A DNA stretch of 64,000 nucleotides, from assembly GCA_031409875.1 (NCBI GenBank), contig JANNYB010000158.1, positions 1 to 64,000 of the forward strand, in the 5' to 3' direction. A program made the translations under genes and the position numbers. The stretch is from CALMEH01 sp031409875. Lineage in GTDB: Bacteria > Acidobacteriota > Blastocatellia > Pyrinomonadales > Pyrinomonadaceae. The stretch's first letter is position 1; each line of letters starts with the position of its first letter. Shown here piece after piece: positions 24,214 to 32,965 of this stretch. The notes under the pieces are model-generated. The model worked only from the letters and a program-made list of their open reading frames with translations, ran no database searches and had not been told where the DNA came from.

Positions 24214-26637
24214 ATGCAAGAATTTTCAGACCAAATGCCCGCGAATGTTGCGCGTTATCCGATGGTGCCGATTCGTGATGTCGTTATTTTTCCTTCAACC
24301 AAAGTTGCTTTTAAGATCGGTCGTCCGTCGTCGGTTCGCGCTCTCGAACAAGCGATGACGAGCGGAAAAAATATTTTTTTAGCCACGCAACACGACGCAA
24401 CTGTTGACGAACCGCAAGCCGATCAAATTTTTACGGTCGGAACGCTCGGACGAATTTTACAGGCGCAACGTCAAGATAACGGACAGATTAAAGTTGTCGT
24501 CGAAGGCAGAGAACGCGCTCAAGCCGTGCGTTTTGAACAAGATGCGGAGGGAATGTTTTTCGCGCACGTTCGCCGTGTCCAATCGGTTGATGAATCGGGT
24601 TATCGCACCGACGGACTTTTACAACAGATTCATAATTTAGTCGAACAATTTTTGCGCGTTTCGCCGGATGCTTATTCGGACGCGCTTCACGCAAGCCTTC
24701 GCGGAATTTCTGCGGCGCAGATTTCAGATGCGATGTCGTCGCACTTGCGCGTAACGGTTGAGGAAAAACAAGATTTGCTCGAAACATTTTCCGTGCAGGA
24801 ACGTCTGCAAAAATTAATCTCGATTTTGGAAGTCGAAATTGAGAAAAAACAACTTGATCGAACCGTTCATTCGCGCACCAAAAAGCAGATGGACAAACAT
24901 CAGCGCGAATATTATCTGAATGAACAAATCAAGGCGATTCACAAAGAACTCGGACGCAAAGACGACAAAGCCGAACTCGAAGAACTCAAGAAAAAAATCG
25001 AAGCCGCCGGAATGACGCAGGAGGCGAAAGACAAGGCTTTACAAGAGTTTGCGCGGCTCGAAGCAATGCCGCCGATGTCTGCCGAAAGCACGGTTTCGCG
25101 CACTTATTTGGATTGGCTAATCAATGTTCCATGGAAAGATGCGTCTGAAGAAATTAATGATTTATCGGAAGCCGAGCAAGTTTTAAACGAAGATCATTAC
25201 GGTTTGGAAAAAATCAAAGAGCGCATTTTGGAATATCTCGCCGTGCGTCAATTAGTCAAAAATCCGAAAGGCACGATTCTTTGTTTTGTCGGTGCGCCGG
25301 GCGTTGGAAAAACGTCTTTGGGCAAATCTATCGCCAACGCAACGGGCAGAAAATTCGTTCGTTTATCACTCGGCGGCGTTCACGATGAAGCTGAAATTCG
25401 CGGACATCGCCGAACTTATATTGGTGCGTTGCCCGGTCAAATCGTCCAATTAATGAAACGCGCCGGAACGGTAAATCCCGTGATTTTGTTGGACGAAGTT
25501 GATAAACTCGGCAAAGATTTTCGCGGCGATCCGTCGGCGGCTCTGCTCGAAGTTCTCGACCCTGAACAAAATTCGACGTTCCGCGATCATTATCTCGATG
25601 TTGATTACGATTTGTCGCAAGTTTTCTTTATTGCAACGGCAAATGTTTTGCACACGATTCCCGCGCCGCTTCAAGATCGTCTGGAAATTTTACAACTTTC
25701 CGGCTATACCGAACGCGAAAAAGCCGAAATTGCGACGCGGCATTTGATTTTGAAACAAGCCGAAAACAACGGTTTGGACGCGGAAAAAGTGAAATTTACG
25801 GAAGACGGAATTTTAGAAATCATCCGCCATTACACACGCGAAGCCGGCGTTCGCAATCTCGAACGCGAAGTTTCTTCGTGTCTGCGAAAAGTTGCCAAAA
25901 AATTCATCGTTTCCAATCAAACTGATGATTTCAAAGAAGTTATTGACGCGGAAAAAGTGCGCGAATTGCTCGGCACGATTCGATTCCGCAAACAAGATAT
26001 TGCCCGAAAATCGGAAATCGGTTTGGTCAACGGCTTGGCGTGGACGGAAGTCGGCGGCGATGTTTTGCAAGTCGAAGCAACTTTGGTTAAAGGCAAAGGC
26101 GAAGTTACGCTGACCGGAAAACTCGGCGACGTGATGCAGGAATCAGCCCGCGCCGCGCTGACTTGCGTTAAAACTCGCGCTGAAATTCTCGGCATCAGCT
26201 ACGATCTTTTCCGCGAAAAAGATTTGCACATTCACGTTCCCGAAGGCGCAATCCCGAAAGACGGTCCGAGCGCGGGAATCACGCTGGCAACCGCAATGGT
26301 TTCCGTTTTAACCGGAAAAAAAGCGCGGCACGATGTCGCAATGACCGGCGAAATCACGCTTCGCGGAAAAGTTTTGCCAATCGGCGGTGTCAAAGAAAAA
26401 CTTCTCGCGGCGCATCGTTTCGGTTTGAAAACGATTATTATGTCGAAGGATAACGAAAAAGATTTAGCCGACATTCCCGAAGAAGTCCGCGAAGATTTGA
26501 CGATTCACACCGTTGACACGATTGATGAAGTGCTGAAATTCGCGCTCGAAGCCAAACACACAGAAGACATTTTGGAAATGCCGCCGATTTTCGCGGACAA
26601 TCGCGGTTCGACCGATATTTCGACGGTGATTGAATAA
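24214..26637 (+). CDS. lon: ATP-dependent protease Lon
   Basis: An 807-residue cytoplasmic AAA+ protease (LonA type). N-terminal substrate-binding domain (about 12-205) and coiled coil (about 205-290). Walker A is 'GAPGVGKTS' (360-368) and Walker B 'PVILLDEVDKL' near 422. The protease domain has catalytic Ser686 in 'PKDGPSAGIT' and Lys729 in 'GGVKEKLLAAHR'. Full length with no insertions. It ends nine bases from the convergent delta-60 gene, so no separate terminator fits between them. Confidence 0.97.
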   Translation: MQEFSDQMPANVARYPMVPIRDVVIFPSTKVAFKIGRPSSVRALEQAMTSGKNIFLATQHDATVDEPQADQIFTVGTLGRILQAQRQDNGQIKVVVEGRERAQAVRFEQDAEGMFFAHVRRVQSVDESGYRTDGLLQQIHNLVEQFLRVSPDAYSDALHASLRGISAAQISDAMSSHLRVTVEEKQDLLETFSVQERLQKLISILEVEIEKKQLDRTVHSRTKKQMDKHQREYYLNEQIKAIHKELGRKDDKAELEELKKKIEAAGMTQEAKDKALQEFARLEAMPPMSAESTVSRTYLDWLINVPWKDASEEINDLSEAEQVLNEDHYGLEKIKERILEYLAVRQLVKNPKGTILCFVGAPGVGKTSLGKSIANATGRKFVRLSLGGVHDEAEIRGHRRTYIGALPGQIVQLMKRAGTVNPVILLDEVDKLGKDFRGDPSAALLEVLDPEQNSTFRDHYLDVDYDLSQVFFIATANVLHTIPAPLQDRLEILQLSGYTEREKAEIATRHLILKQAENNGLDAEKVKFTEDGILEIIRHYTREAGVRNLEREVSSCLRKVAKKFIVSNQTDDFKEVIDAEKVRELLGTIRFRKQDIARKSEIGLVNGLAWTEVGGDVLQVEATLVKGKGEVTLTGKLGDVMQESARAALTCVKTRAEILGISYDLFREKDLHIHVPEGAIPKDGPSAGITLATAMVSVLTGKKARHDVAMTGEITLRGKVLPIGGVKEKLLAAHRFGLKTIIMSKDNEKDLADIPEEVREDLTIHTVDTIDEVLKFALEAKHTEDILEMPPIFADNRGSTDISTVIE

Positions 26638-26646
26638 AAATAATAT

Positions 26647-29151
26647 TTATTGAGCTAAAAATCTGGCAATTCCGAATTTCCTATCTATGATTCCTGCGCC
26701 GATTATCTTGCCATCAGATTGAATGGCAAGCGTATTGTTGAAATTTTCATTCTCGCCGAAACCCAATGATATTGTTCCGGGAATTTTGGATTTTGCCCCG
26801 AAACTTTCATCCAAAATACCGTTTGGGTAATATCTGGCAATGGTGAAGTAATAGTAGGCTTCAGCAGAAGTTGTTACATTTCCACCAACCAAAATCTTTC
26901 CATCGTTTTGGATTGATAGAGACGTGGCGGATGATTCGCCGCCAAACGAATTTATTACCTTCCCATTTAGGGCAAAGGTTTTATCGAGTTTCCCGTTTTG
27001 AAGATAACGAGTAATGACACTCTTTGAATTTTGAGTATTAGGGAAATTGTCAGAAGTTCCAGCCACGAGAATTCTACCGTCAGGTTGGATTAGTAAATCA
27101 CTTGGGCGGTCTTGTCTTGCTCCATTACTTTCCTCGAATGCGGTGATTACTACGCCGCTATTGCCAAAGGTATTATCTAAAGAACCGTCCGAATTGTATC
27201 TTGTAACTATAAAATCAACTGAAATGCTCGTATTTCCAACTCCATAGCCGGCAACTAAGATTTTGTTATCATTTTGGACTTTGACCGCTGTAGCAGTTTC
27301 GCTATATATACTTGTTGAAGTCCAAGCAATACCGTTTTCACCAAATGAAGTGTCAAGACTTCCATCAGAATTACATCTTATGGTAGCAAATTCAGGTTCG
27401 GTATTCGATGTTCGCTTAGCCTCGCCAGTAATAAGAATCTTTCCGTTTCCCTGAATAGCCAAAGAATTTGCCCGCCCCTTTGTATGACCCACTGAAATAG
27501 ATTTTATTCCATTAATTCCGAATGTTTCATCTAAACTGCCGTTAGAGTTAAAGCGAAAAATAGTATAGCCGCCTTGACCTGTGCCACATACTAAAATTTT
27601 GCCGTCAGATTGTAAAATTGCCTTACTAACATCGAAAAAATTATTGTTAATTGTGATAGTAACTTTTCCGTTTTCTCCAAATGTATTGTCTTTGGTCCCA
27701 TCAATATTAAGTCGAGTTAGAACCAATGTTCTATTATTTTTAATCCACGCATCACCAACTAACACTATTTTTGAATCATTTTGAACAATTGCAGACTTCC
27801 ATCCGTCACTGCTATTTCCAATGTCATTTATAGCACTTCCATTTATACCGAAAGTCGTATCTAAACTTCCATCCCAATTGTATCGAAACACAGCAAAATC
27901 TGTCTGAGAGTAGTTGGAAGTAAGTCCGCAAATAATTATTTTACCGTCTGTTTGGAGTGTTACAGAATAGGAAATTGTGGAATCTTGAAAATAAGTTAAA
28001 ACTATGCCGTTATTACCGAATAAATTATCGAGTGTGCCGTCTGTTTTGTAACGAACAATTGCAATACGTTCTCTATCTCCGTCGTAACTTGTTCCGGTAA
28101 CGAGAATCTTGCCATCAGATTGTAAGGCTAAGCTCGTTGCAATATTTTCATTATTTCCAAGCGATGTAACAGTGCCACCGCCACTTCCAAAGGTCGAATC
28201 TATTCTTCCGTTACCATAAAATCGGGCAATCGCAAATTGTGCGTAACTAGGAGTGGAAGCATTTTGTGCAGACCCTACGACAACAATTTTCCCATCAGGT
28301 TGAATTGCCACTGATGTGACGGAATCATGTCGAGAACTCAAGGAGAAACTAGCCTTACCATTTATCCCAAATTTTCTATCTATCGAACCGTTTTGGTTAA
28401 ATCTAAATAGTCCGAAATCCCAATAAGAAGAATTGGCAAAACCTCCGCCAACAACAATTTTACCGTCAGACTGAATCGCCAATCCCGAGCCGAAAGATAC
28501 ATCTGAAAACCAAGTAGTTTTACCGTTTGTGCCAAAACTGTTATCAAATGAACCGTCAATATTAAATCTAAAAACCGTAACGCCGTTCCCAAGGTATCCA
28601 GTTACAACAATTCTCCCGTCATTTTGAACGGCAACGGCTGTTCCAATACCGTAACCATCAGATAAGGGCGAAATTTTAAGTCCATTGTTTCCGAAAGAAG
28701 AATCAGGTGAGCCGTCTAAATTAAATCTGGCAATAGCAAATGAATGAAAACTATAATTTCTGGCTCTTGATTCTCCAACGACTATTATTTTTCCATCCGG
28801 TTGAAGAGCAACTGCATTTGCAATTTCATCAGTATTTCTTCGTCCCTTGGCAGCAACACCATTTTCACCGAATGAATTATCAAGACTGCCATCCAAATTA
28901 TAGCGAACAACCGCAAACTCTAATTCGCTACCAAAACCTGCATAACCGGCAGCAATGATTTTACCGTCATTTTGAATGACAACCGCTCGAGAAACATCGT
29001 AACCAAAACCGAAAGACTCTCGTAGAAAACCTGTCTGATTGAAGGTTGTGTCAATTTCGCCGGGCTGGGCATCCACATAAGTAGCAAAAGCTAGTATTGT
29101 TAAAAAGAAAAATGTAAAATAAAAGTTAAGTTTTTTGATACACGGAAACAT
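26647..29151 (-). CDS. Secreted delta-60 repeat protein
   Basis: An 834-residue exported protein: signal peptide about 1-28 ('FATYVDAQ'), then about 14 repeats of roughly 55 residues. Each has 'IQ.DGKI...G......F...R(Y/F)N.DGSLD.SFG.NG', the delta-60 (beta-propeller-like) repeat found in Acidobacteriota and Bacteroidota surface proteins. No C-terminal anchor. Its codon use is more AT-rich and less regular than that of the delta-60 protein at 35151, suggesting a separate origin. Function unknown. Confidence 0.82.
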   Translation of the reverse strand: MFPCIKKLNFYFTFFFLTILAFATYVDAQPGEIDTTFNQTGFLRESFGFGYDVSRAVVIQNDGKIIAAGYAGFGSELEFAVVRYNLDGSLDNSFGENGVAAKGRRNTDEIANAVALQPDGKIIVVGESRARNYSFHSFAIARFNLDGSPDSSFGNNGLKISPLSDGYGIGTAVAVQNDGRIVVTGYLGNGVTVFRFNIDGSFDNSFGTNGKTTWFSDVSFGSGLAIQSDGKIVVGGGFANSSYWDFGLFRFNQNGSIDRKFGINGKASFSLSSRHDSVTSVAIQPDGKIVVVGSAQNASTPSYAQFAIARFYGNGRIDSTFGSGGGTVTSLGNNENIATSLALQSDGKILVTGTSYDGDRERIAIVRYKTDGTLDNLFGNNGIVLTYFQDSTISYSVTLQTDGKIIICGLTSNYSQTDFAVFRYNWDGSLDTTFGINGSAINDIGNSSDGWKSAIVQNDSKIVLVGDAWIKNNRTLVLTRLNIDGTKDNTFGENGKVTITINNNFFDVSKAILQSDGKILVCGTGQGGYTIFRFNSNGSLDETFGINGIKSISVGHTKGRANSLAIQGNGKILITGEAKRTSNTEPEFATIRCNSDGSLDTSFGENGIAWTSTSIYSETATAVKVQNDNKILVAGYGVGNTSISVDFIVTRYNSDGSLDNTFGNSGVVITAFEESNGARQDRPSDLLIQPDGRILVAGTSDNFPNTQNSKSVITRYLQNGKLDKTFALNGKVINSFGGESSATSLSIQNDGKILVGGNVTTSAEAYYYFTIARYYPNGILDESFGAKSKIPGTISLGFGENENFNNTLAIQSDGKIIGAGIIDRKFGIARFLAQ

Positions 29152-29269
29152 TTGAGAACCTCTTATTTGATAATGTTTAGTATGGAAATATTATGGAAAG
29201 CTATGCCGATTAAAGATAATTGGGGAGCAGAAATTAACTGCTTAATTGCAATTATAACATAGAGATAAT

Positions 29270-29557
29270 ACCTTGTGTGCAACTTTATTTGAAAAATAGA
29301 ATTGCTTCTAAGTTGTTGAAAATAAATGTAATTCCTTAAATGTCGCAGAGCGACAATCTGAGTTTAGCCGTGTGTTTTAACGCACGGTGAATAAAAAACG
29401 GGCGTTTTGTCGCGTGAGCGACAGCTGAATTATCGCCCGTTCAGTTGTCGCTCACGCGACAAGAAATCATTTAAACCAAGACCGTGCAATAAATTACACG
29501 GCTAAATTCAAGTAATCGCTACGCGATATTTAAGGAAAATTAAGTTGCACACAAGGT
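29270..29557. mobile_element. 288-bp MITE-like element with 7-bp target duplication
   Basis: Terminal repeats ACCTTGTGTGCAACTT (29270) and its perfect complement ending at 29557. The flanks 29263-29269 and 29558-29564 are both AGATAAT. Inside are nested palindromes: CCTTAAAT/ATTTAAGG, TGTCGCGTGAGCGACA and its complement, and CCGTG hairpins. No reading frame of note. It lies between the delta-60 gene and the 29798 gene. Confidence 0.8.
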
Positions 29558-29797
29558 AGATAATGTATTTGTGTAAAAAAATAAAGCTGAAATCTAACTG
29601 GCAAATCAACCTGGTTCCAATGGTCGGGTAATCTTTAGTTTCCAATCGGAGAATGTCTATTATGCCGAATCGGATTAGCCAGTTAGTTGTGAAAATGCCG
29701 AAAAATTCGTTTGTCAAATCGGACAGGATTCAAGATTGTCGTTTTGAGAAAATTTCATTTTTGGATTAAAATTTGAAAAATATAAGGAGATAATTTT

Positions 29798-30229
29798 ATG
29801 AATAAAGTAGAATCTGCGGATTTGATAATGAAGTTGTATGACCTGCGGCGCGAAGATAAAATGCGTGATGCACGGGCTTGGTTTGTGGCGTTTTTCCCCG
29901 AAAGCACGGCGGACGTTATGCAAGCGATGGTGAACGCGGAAACTTCTGCGGCGTATCGAATGGTTACGACTTATTGGGATATGGCGGCGGCTTTTATCAA
30001 TCACGGCGCGATTGATGAAGCGATGTTTTCGGAAATTACGGGCGAACATATTGTCGTTTTCTCGAAAATCGAGCCGTTTATCGAAGAGCTTCGAGCCACG
30101 ATGGGCGAAAATTATCTGAAAAATCTCGAAGCCTTGATTATGAAACAGCCCAACGCCAAAGAAATGCTTGCCGTCAGACGCGAATTGATGAAACGCTGGA
30201 TGCAGGCGCGAGCGGCGAATCAGGGATGA
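29798..30229 (+). CDS. Conserved-looking hypothetical protein
   Basis: A 143-residue soluble, mainly helical protein ('RDARAWFVAFFPESTADV', 'AAAFINHGAIDEAMFSEI', 'EELRATMGENYLKNLEAL'). A ribosome-binding site AAGGAGATAATTTT precedes the ATG. The pattern loosely resembles DUF4760-type helical proteins, but I cannot assign a family or function. The stop codon TGA is part of a run of 'GGGATGA' words (30224-30250), a single-armed relative of the palindromic repeats. MITE copy 2 follows. Confidence 0.7.
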   Translation: MNKVESADLIMKLYDLRREDKMRDARAWFVAFFPESTADVMQAMVNAETSAAYRMVTTYWDMAAAFINHGAIDEAMFSEITGEHIVVFSKIEPFIEELRATMGENYLKNLEALIMKQPNAKEMLAVRRELMKRWMQARAANQG

Positions 30230-30296
30230 GGGATAAGGGATGAGGGATGAATAAGAAGTTTCGAGTTTGAAATGTTTGAGTTTATTCTTCATTCTT

Positions 30297-30495
30297 CATT
30301 ACTGAGCGGCATAGAATTTGCTGACGCGGGAAATATCACTTAATCGGGCAATTATCGAAGTTCTTTTCCGTGTGTTCCGCGTATTCTGTGGATAGAAAAA
30401 GAAATCTGTCCACGAAAAACACGGAACACACGGAAAAAACCACCGAAAATTGAAGGCGATGATGTCGTAATCAAATTCCGTGCCGCTCAGTAATG
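30297..30495. mobile_element. MITE, copy 2 (199 bp, 9-bp target duplication)
   Basis: Same ends as copies 1 and 3 (CATTACTGAGCGGC and complement). The flanks 30288-30296 and 30496-30504 are both TTCATTCTT. The central loop (TGGATAGAAAAAGAAATC) matches the other copies, but the hairpin arms carry a different word (CCGTGTGTTCC and complement). It ends 18 bases before engB. Confidence 0.9.
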
Positions 30496-30513
30496 TTCAT
30501 TCTTATATCTTTT

Positions 30514-31101
30514 ATGAAAATCACATCAGCCGAATTTATTAAAAGCGCGTTTGAGCAGGCGCATTGGACGACGGACGGTTTGCCGGAAATCGCTTTTTTG
30601 GGGCGGTCAAACGTCGGGAAATCTTCGCTTCTGAATTCTTTGCTTTCGCGCAAAGGTTTGGCGCGGACATCAAACACGCCCGGACGCACGCAATCCATTA
30701 ACTTTTTTTTGATAAATTCCAAGTTTCATTTCGCTGATTTGCCCGGTTACGGTTATGCGAAAGTTTCCAAAACAATGCGGGCGGATTGGGGCAAAATGGC
30801 GGAAGAATATCTATTGGAAAGACAAGAACTTCGGTTGTTTATTCAATTAATTGATTCGCGCCATAAACCTATGGAACTTGATTTGAATCTGCACGAATGG
30901 CTGAAATTTCACAATAAAAATTCGATTGTTGTGGCAACCAAATCAGACAAACTTTCAACCAATGAGCTTAATAAAAGTTTGCAAGTGATTGAAAAAACTT
31001 TGCCCGACACAAAAATAATCCCATATTCAGCGAAAACAGGAAAAGGACGCGAAACCGTCTGGCGCGAAATCGAAGCGGCGTTGGAAAGTTTAAAAGCCTA
31101 A
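30514..31101 (+). CDS. engB: Ribosome biogenesis GTPase EngB (YsxC/YihA)
   Basis: About 195 residues. G1 'GRSNVGKSS' near residue 28, G3 'DLPGYGYAK' near 75 and G4 'TKSDKL' near 145 are all present, followed by 'YSAKTGKG' as G5. The protein helps assemble the large ribosomal subunit. I start it at ATG 30514 ('MKITSAEF'). An in-frame ATG at 30493 lies in the end of the MITE and would add seven odd residues. No Shine-Dalgarno sequence is visible before either. The stop overlaps the first bases of the next palindrome. Confidence 0.93.
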   Translation: MKITSAEFIKSAFEQAHWTTDGLPEIAFLGRSNVGKSSLLNSLLSRKGLARTSNTPGRTQSINFFLINSKFHFADLPGYGYAKVSKTMRADWGKMAEEYLLERQELRLFIQLIDSRHKPMELDLNLHEWLKFHNKNSIVVATKSDKLSTNELNKSLQVIEKTLPDTKIIPYSAKTGKGRETVWREIEAALESLKA

Positions 31102-31248
31102 AAGTGAAAAAGTGAAAAAGTTTTAGTTTTTCCTGCGGCAAATATCTCAATTTAATAAGAGTTTGTAATAATTTTAACTCAACATTCTGTCGAAAACGCG
31201 GCTTCTGAACTTTTTCACTTTTTCACTTTTAAACTTTTTCACTTTTAG
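31099..31248. repeat. Palindromic word repeat after engB
   Basis: The left arm (31099-31125) is 'AAAGTGAAAAAGTGAAAAAG' and the right arm (31208-31248) its complement plus one extra unit, with a loop of about 80 bases. The arm starts at the engB stop codon. The remaining gap to rho (to 31490) is AT-rich leader; I see no known rho leader structure. Confidence 0.8.
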
Positions 31249-31490
31249 AGTTGATTTTTATATTTGAAGTTTGCAATAATTAAGCATCCGAAAAGCTCTG
31301 GGTTTTGAAAAAGCGTTGACGCTTATTTTTTAGGAACATCACGGAACGGAACTTTCCATACAAATTTTTCAATTCGAGTTTATTTTTTATCAGCTATTAT
31401 TTTATAATTTCAAATTTATCGTGTGAAGATAGACTCTTGGAAAACTGCAATTTTATACTCCTAATATAATTTAAAAAAAACGGAAAAAAC

Positions 31491-32906
31491 ATGGCTACTA
31501 AGACAACAGCAAGAAAAGTTATAAAAACAACTAAGACGGAAGAGAACGGCGCGGAAGCCGGCGGAGAAGATTTGAAAAAAGTAGAATCCGCCCAAACCGC
31601 TCCTGCCGAATCTAAAAAATCCGATAAAAAAGAAAGAACCGATGCGAACGCCGCACTGCTCGATTTAGCGGAATTGAAAGATAAGTCAATTTCCGAATTG
31701 ACGCACATCGCTAAAGAAATGGGCGTTGAAGGCGCATCGGGAATGCGTAAGCAGGAATTGATTTTCAAGGTTCTCGCGGCGCAAACCGAAAAAAGCGGTT
31801 TGATTTTTTCGCAAGGCGTTCTCGAAACTTTGCCCGATGGTTTCGGTTTCCTGCGTGCACCGGAATACAATTATTTGCCCGGTCCCGATGATATTTACGT
31901 TTCGCCTTCGCAAATCCGCAAGTTTGATTTACGCACCGGCGACACTGTGAGTGGGCAAATCCGTCCGCCGAAAGAAGGCGAGCGATATTTTGCGCTCATC
32001 AAGGTTGAAGCAATCAATTTTGAAGCACCGGAACACAGTCGGGAAAAAGTATTTTTTGACAATCTGACACCGCTTTATCCCGATGAGATGTTGAAAATGG
32101 AAACCGGACCGGACAAAATCGCGGCGCGTGTGATTGACCTCGTAACGCCGATTGGTAAAGGTCAACGCGCCTTGATTGTTGCGCCGCCGCGCACCGGAAA
32201 AACGATGCTTTTGCAGACGATTGCAAATTCGGTTACGGAAAATCATCCCGAAGTTACGCTCATTGTTTTGCTCATTGACGAACGACCTGAAGAAGTTACC
32301 GATATGCAGCGCAGTGTGCGCGGCGAAGTGATTTCTTCGACGTTTGATGAACCGCCAACGCGCCACGTTCAAGTTGCGGATATGGTTATCGAAAAGGCGA
32401 AAAGATTAGTCGAACACAAACGCGATGTCGTTATTTTGCTCGATTCGATTACGCGACTGGCTCGCGCACATAACGCGGTCGTGCCGCCATCGGGCAAGAT
32501 TCTTTCCGGCGGGATTGATTCAAATGCGCTGCAACGCCCGAAACGATTTTTCGGTGCGGCGCGAAACATCGAAGAAGGCGGAAGTTTAACGATTATTGCA
32601 ACTGCGCTGATTGATACAGGTTCGCGTATGGACGACGTTATCTTTGAAGAATTTAAAGGAACAGGTAACTCGGAAATTCATCTCGATAGAAGATTGTCCG
32701 ATAAACGTCTGTTTCCTGCAATTGATTTGCAACGCTCAGGCACGCGCAAAGAGGAATTGCTTCTCAGCAAAGAAGACCTTAACCGAATTTGGGTTATGCG
32801 CCGCGTTCTCAATCCTCTGTCGCCTGTTGAACAGATGGAAGTCGTGCTTGAACGCCTCAGCAAAACGAAGCAAAATGCCGAATTTCTAGCTTCAATGCAG
32901 AGTTAG
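31491..32906 (+). CDS. rho: Transcription termination factor Rho
   Basis: A 471-residue hexameric RNA helicase. A Lys/Thr/Glu-rich N-terminal extension (about 1-50) precedes the Rho-N domain (about 55-100). The RNA-binding cold-shock-like domain has 'LPDGFGFLRAPEYNYLPGPD' near 115. Walker A is 'APPRTGKT' near 226 and Walker B 'VVILLDSITRLAR' near 310. The basic extension is longer than in E. coli Rho. A terminator follows closely. A 390-base leader separates it from engB. Confidence 0.96.
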   Translation: MATKTTARKVIKTTKTEENGAEAGGEDLKKVESAQTAPAESKKSDKKERTDANAALLDLAELKDKSISELTHIAKEMGVEGASGMRKQELIFKVLAAQTEKSGLIFSQGVLETLPDGFGFLRAPEYNYLPGPDDIYVSPSQIRKFDLRTGDTVSGQIRPPKEGERYFALIKVEAINFEAPEHSREKVFFDNLTPLYPDEMLKMETGPDKIAARVIDLVTPIGKGQRALIVAPPRTGKTMLLQTIANSVTENHPEVTLIVLLIDERPEEVTDMQRSVRGEVISSTFDEPPTRHVQVADMVIEKAKRLVEHKRDVVILLDSITRLARAHNAVVPPSGKILSGGIDSNALQRPKRFFGAARNIEEGGSLTIIATALIDTGSRMDDVIFEEFKGTGNSEIHLDRRLSDKRLFPAIDLQRSGTRKEELLLSKEDLNRIWVMRRVLNPLSPVEQMEVVLERLSKTKQNAEFLASMQS

Positions 32907-32920
32907 AAAGTAAAAAGTAA

Positions 32921-32957
32921 AAAAGCCTTGACACTTAAAATGGTCAAGGCTTTTTTA
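32921..32957. terminator. Intrinsic terminator after rho
   Basis: AAAAGCCTTGAC (32921-32932) pairs with GTCAAGGCTTTT, ten-base loop, followed by TTTTTTATTTT. It also serves the convergent FG-GAP gene. Confidence 0.9.
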
Positions 32958-32965
32958 TTTTCGCT

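Noticed and set aside
29714..30292. 192-codon minus-strand frame opposite the 29798 gene
   Set aside because: The sense gene has a good ribosome-binding site and protein-like composition; the antisense frame does not.
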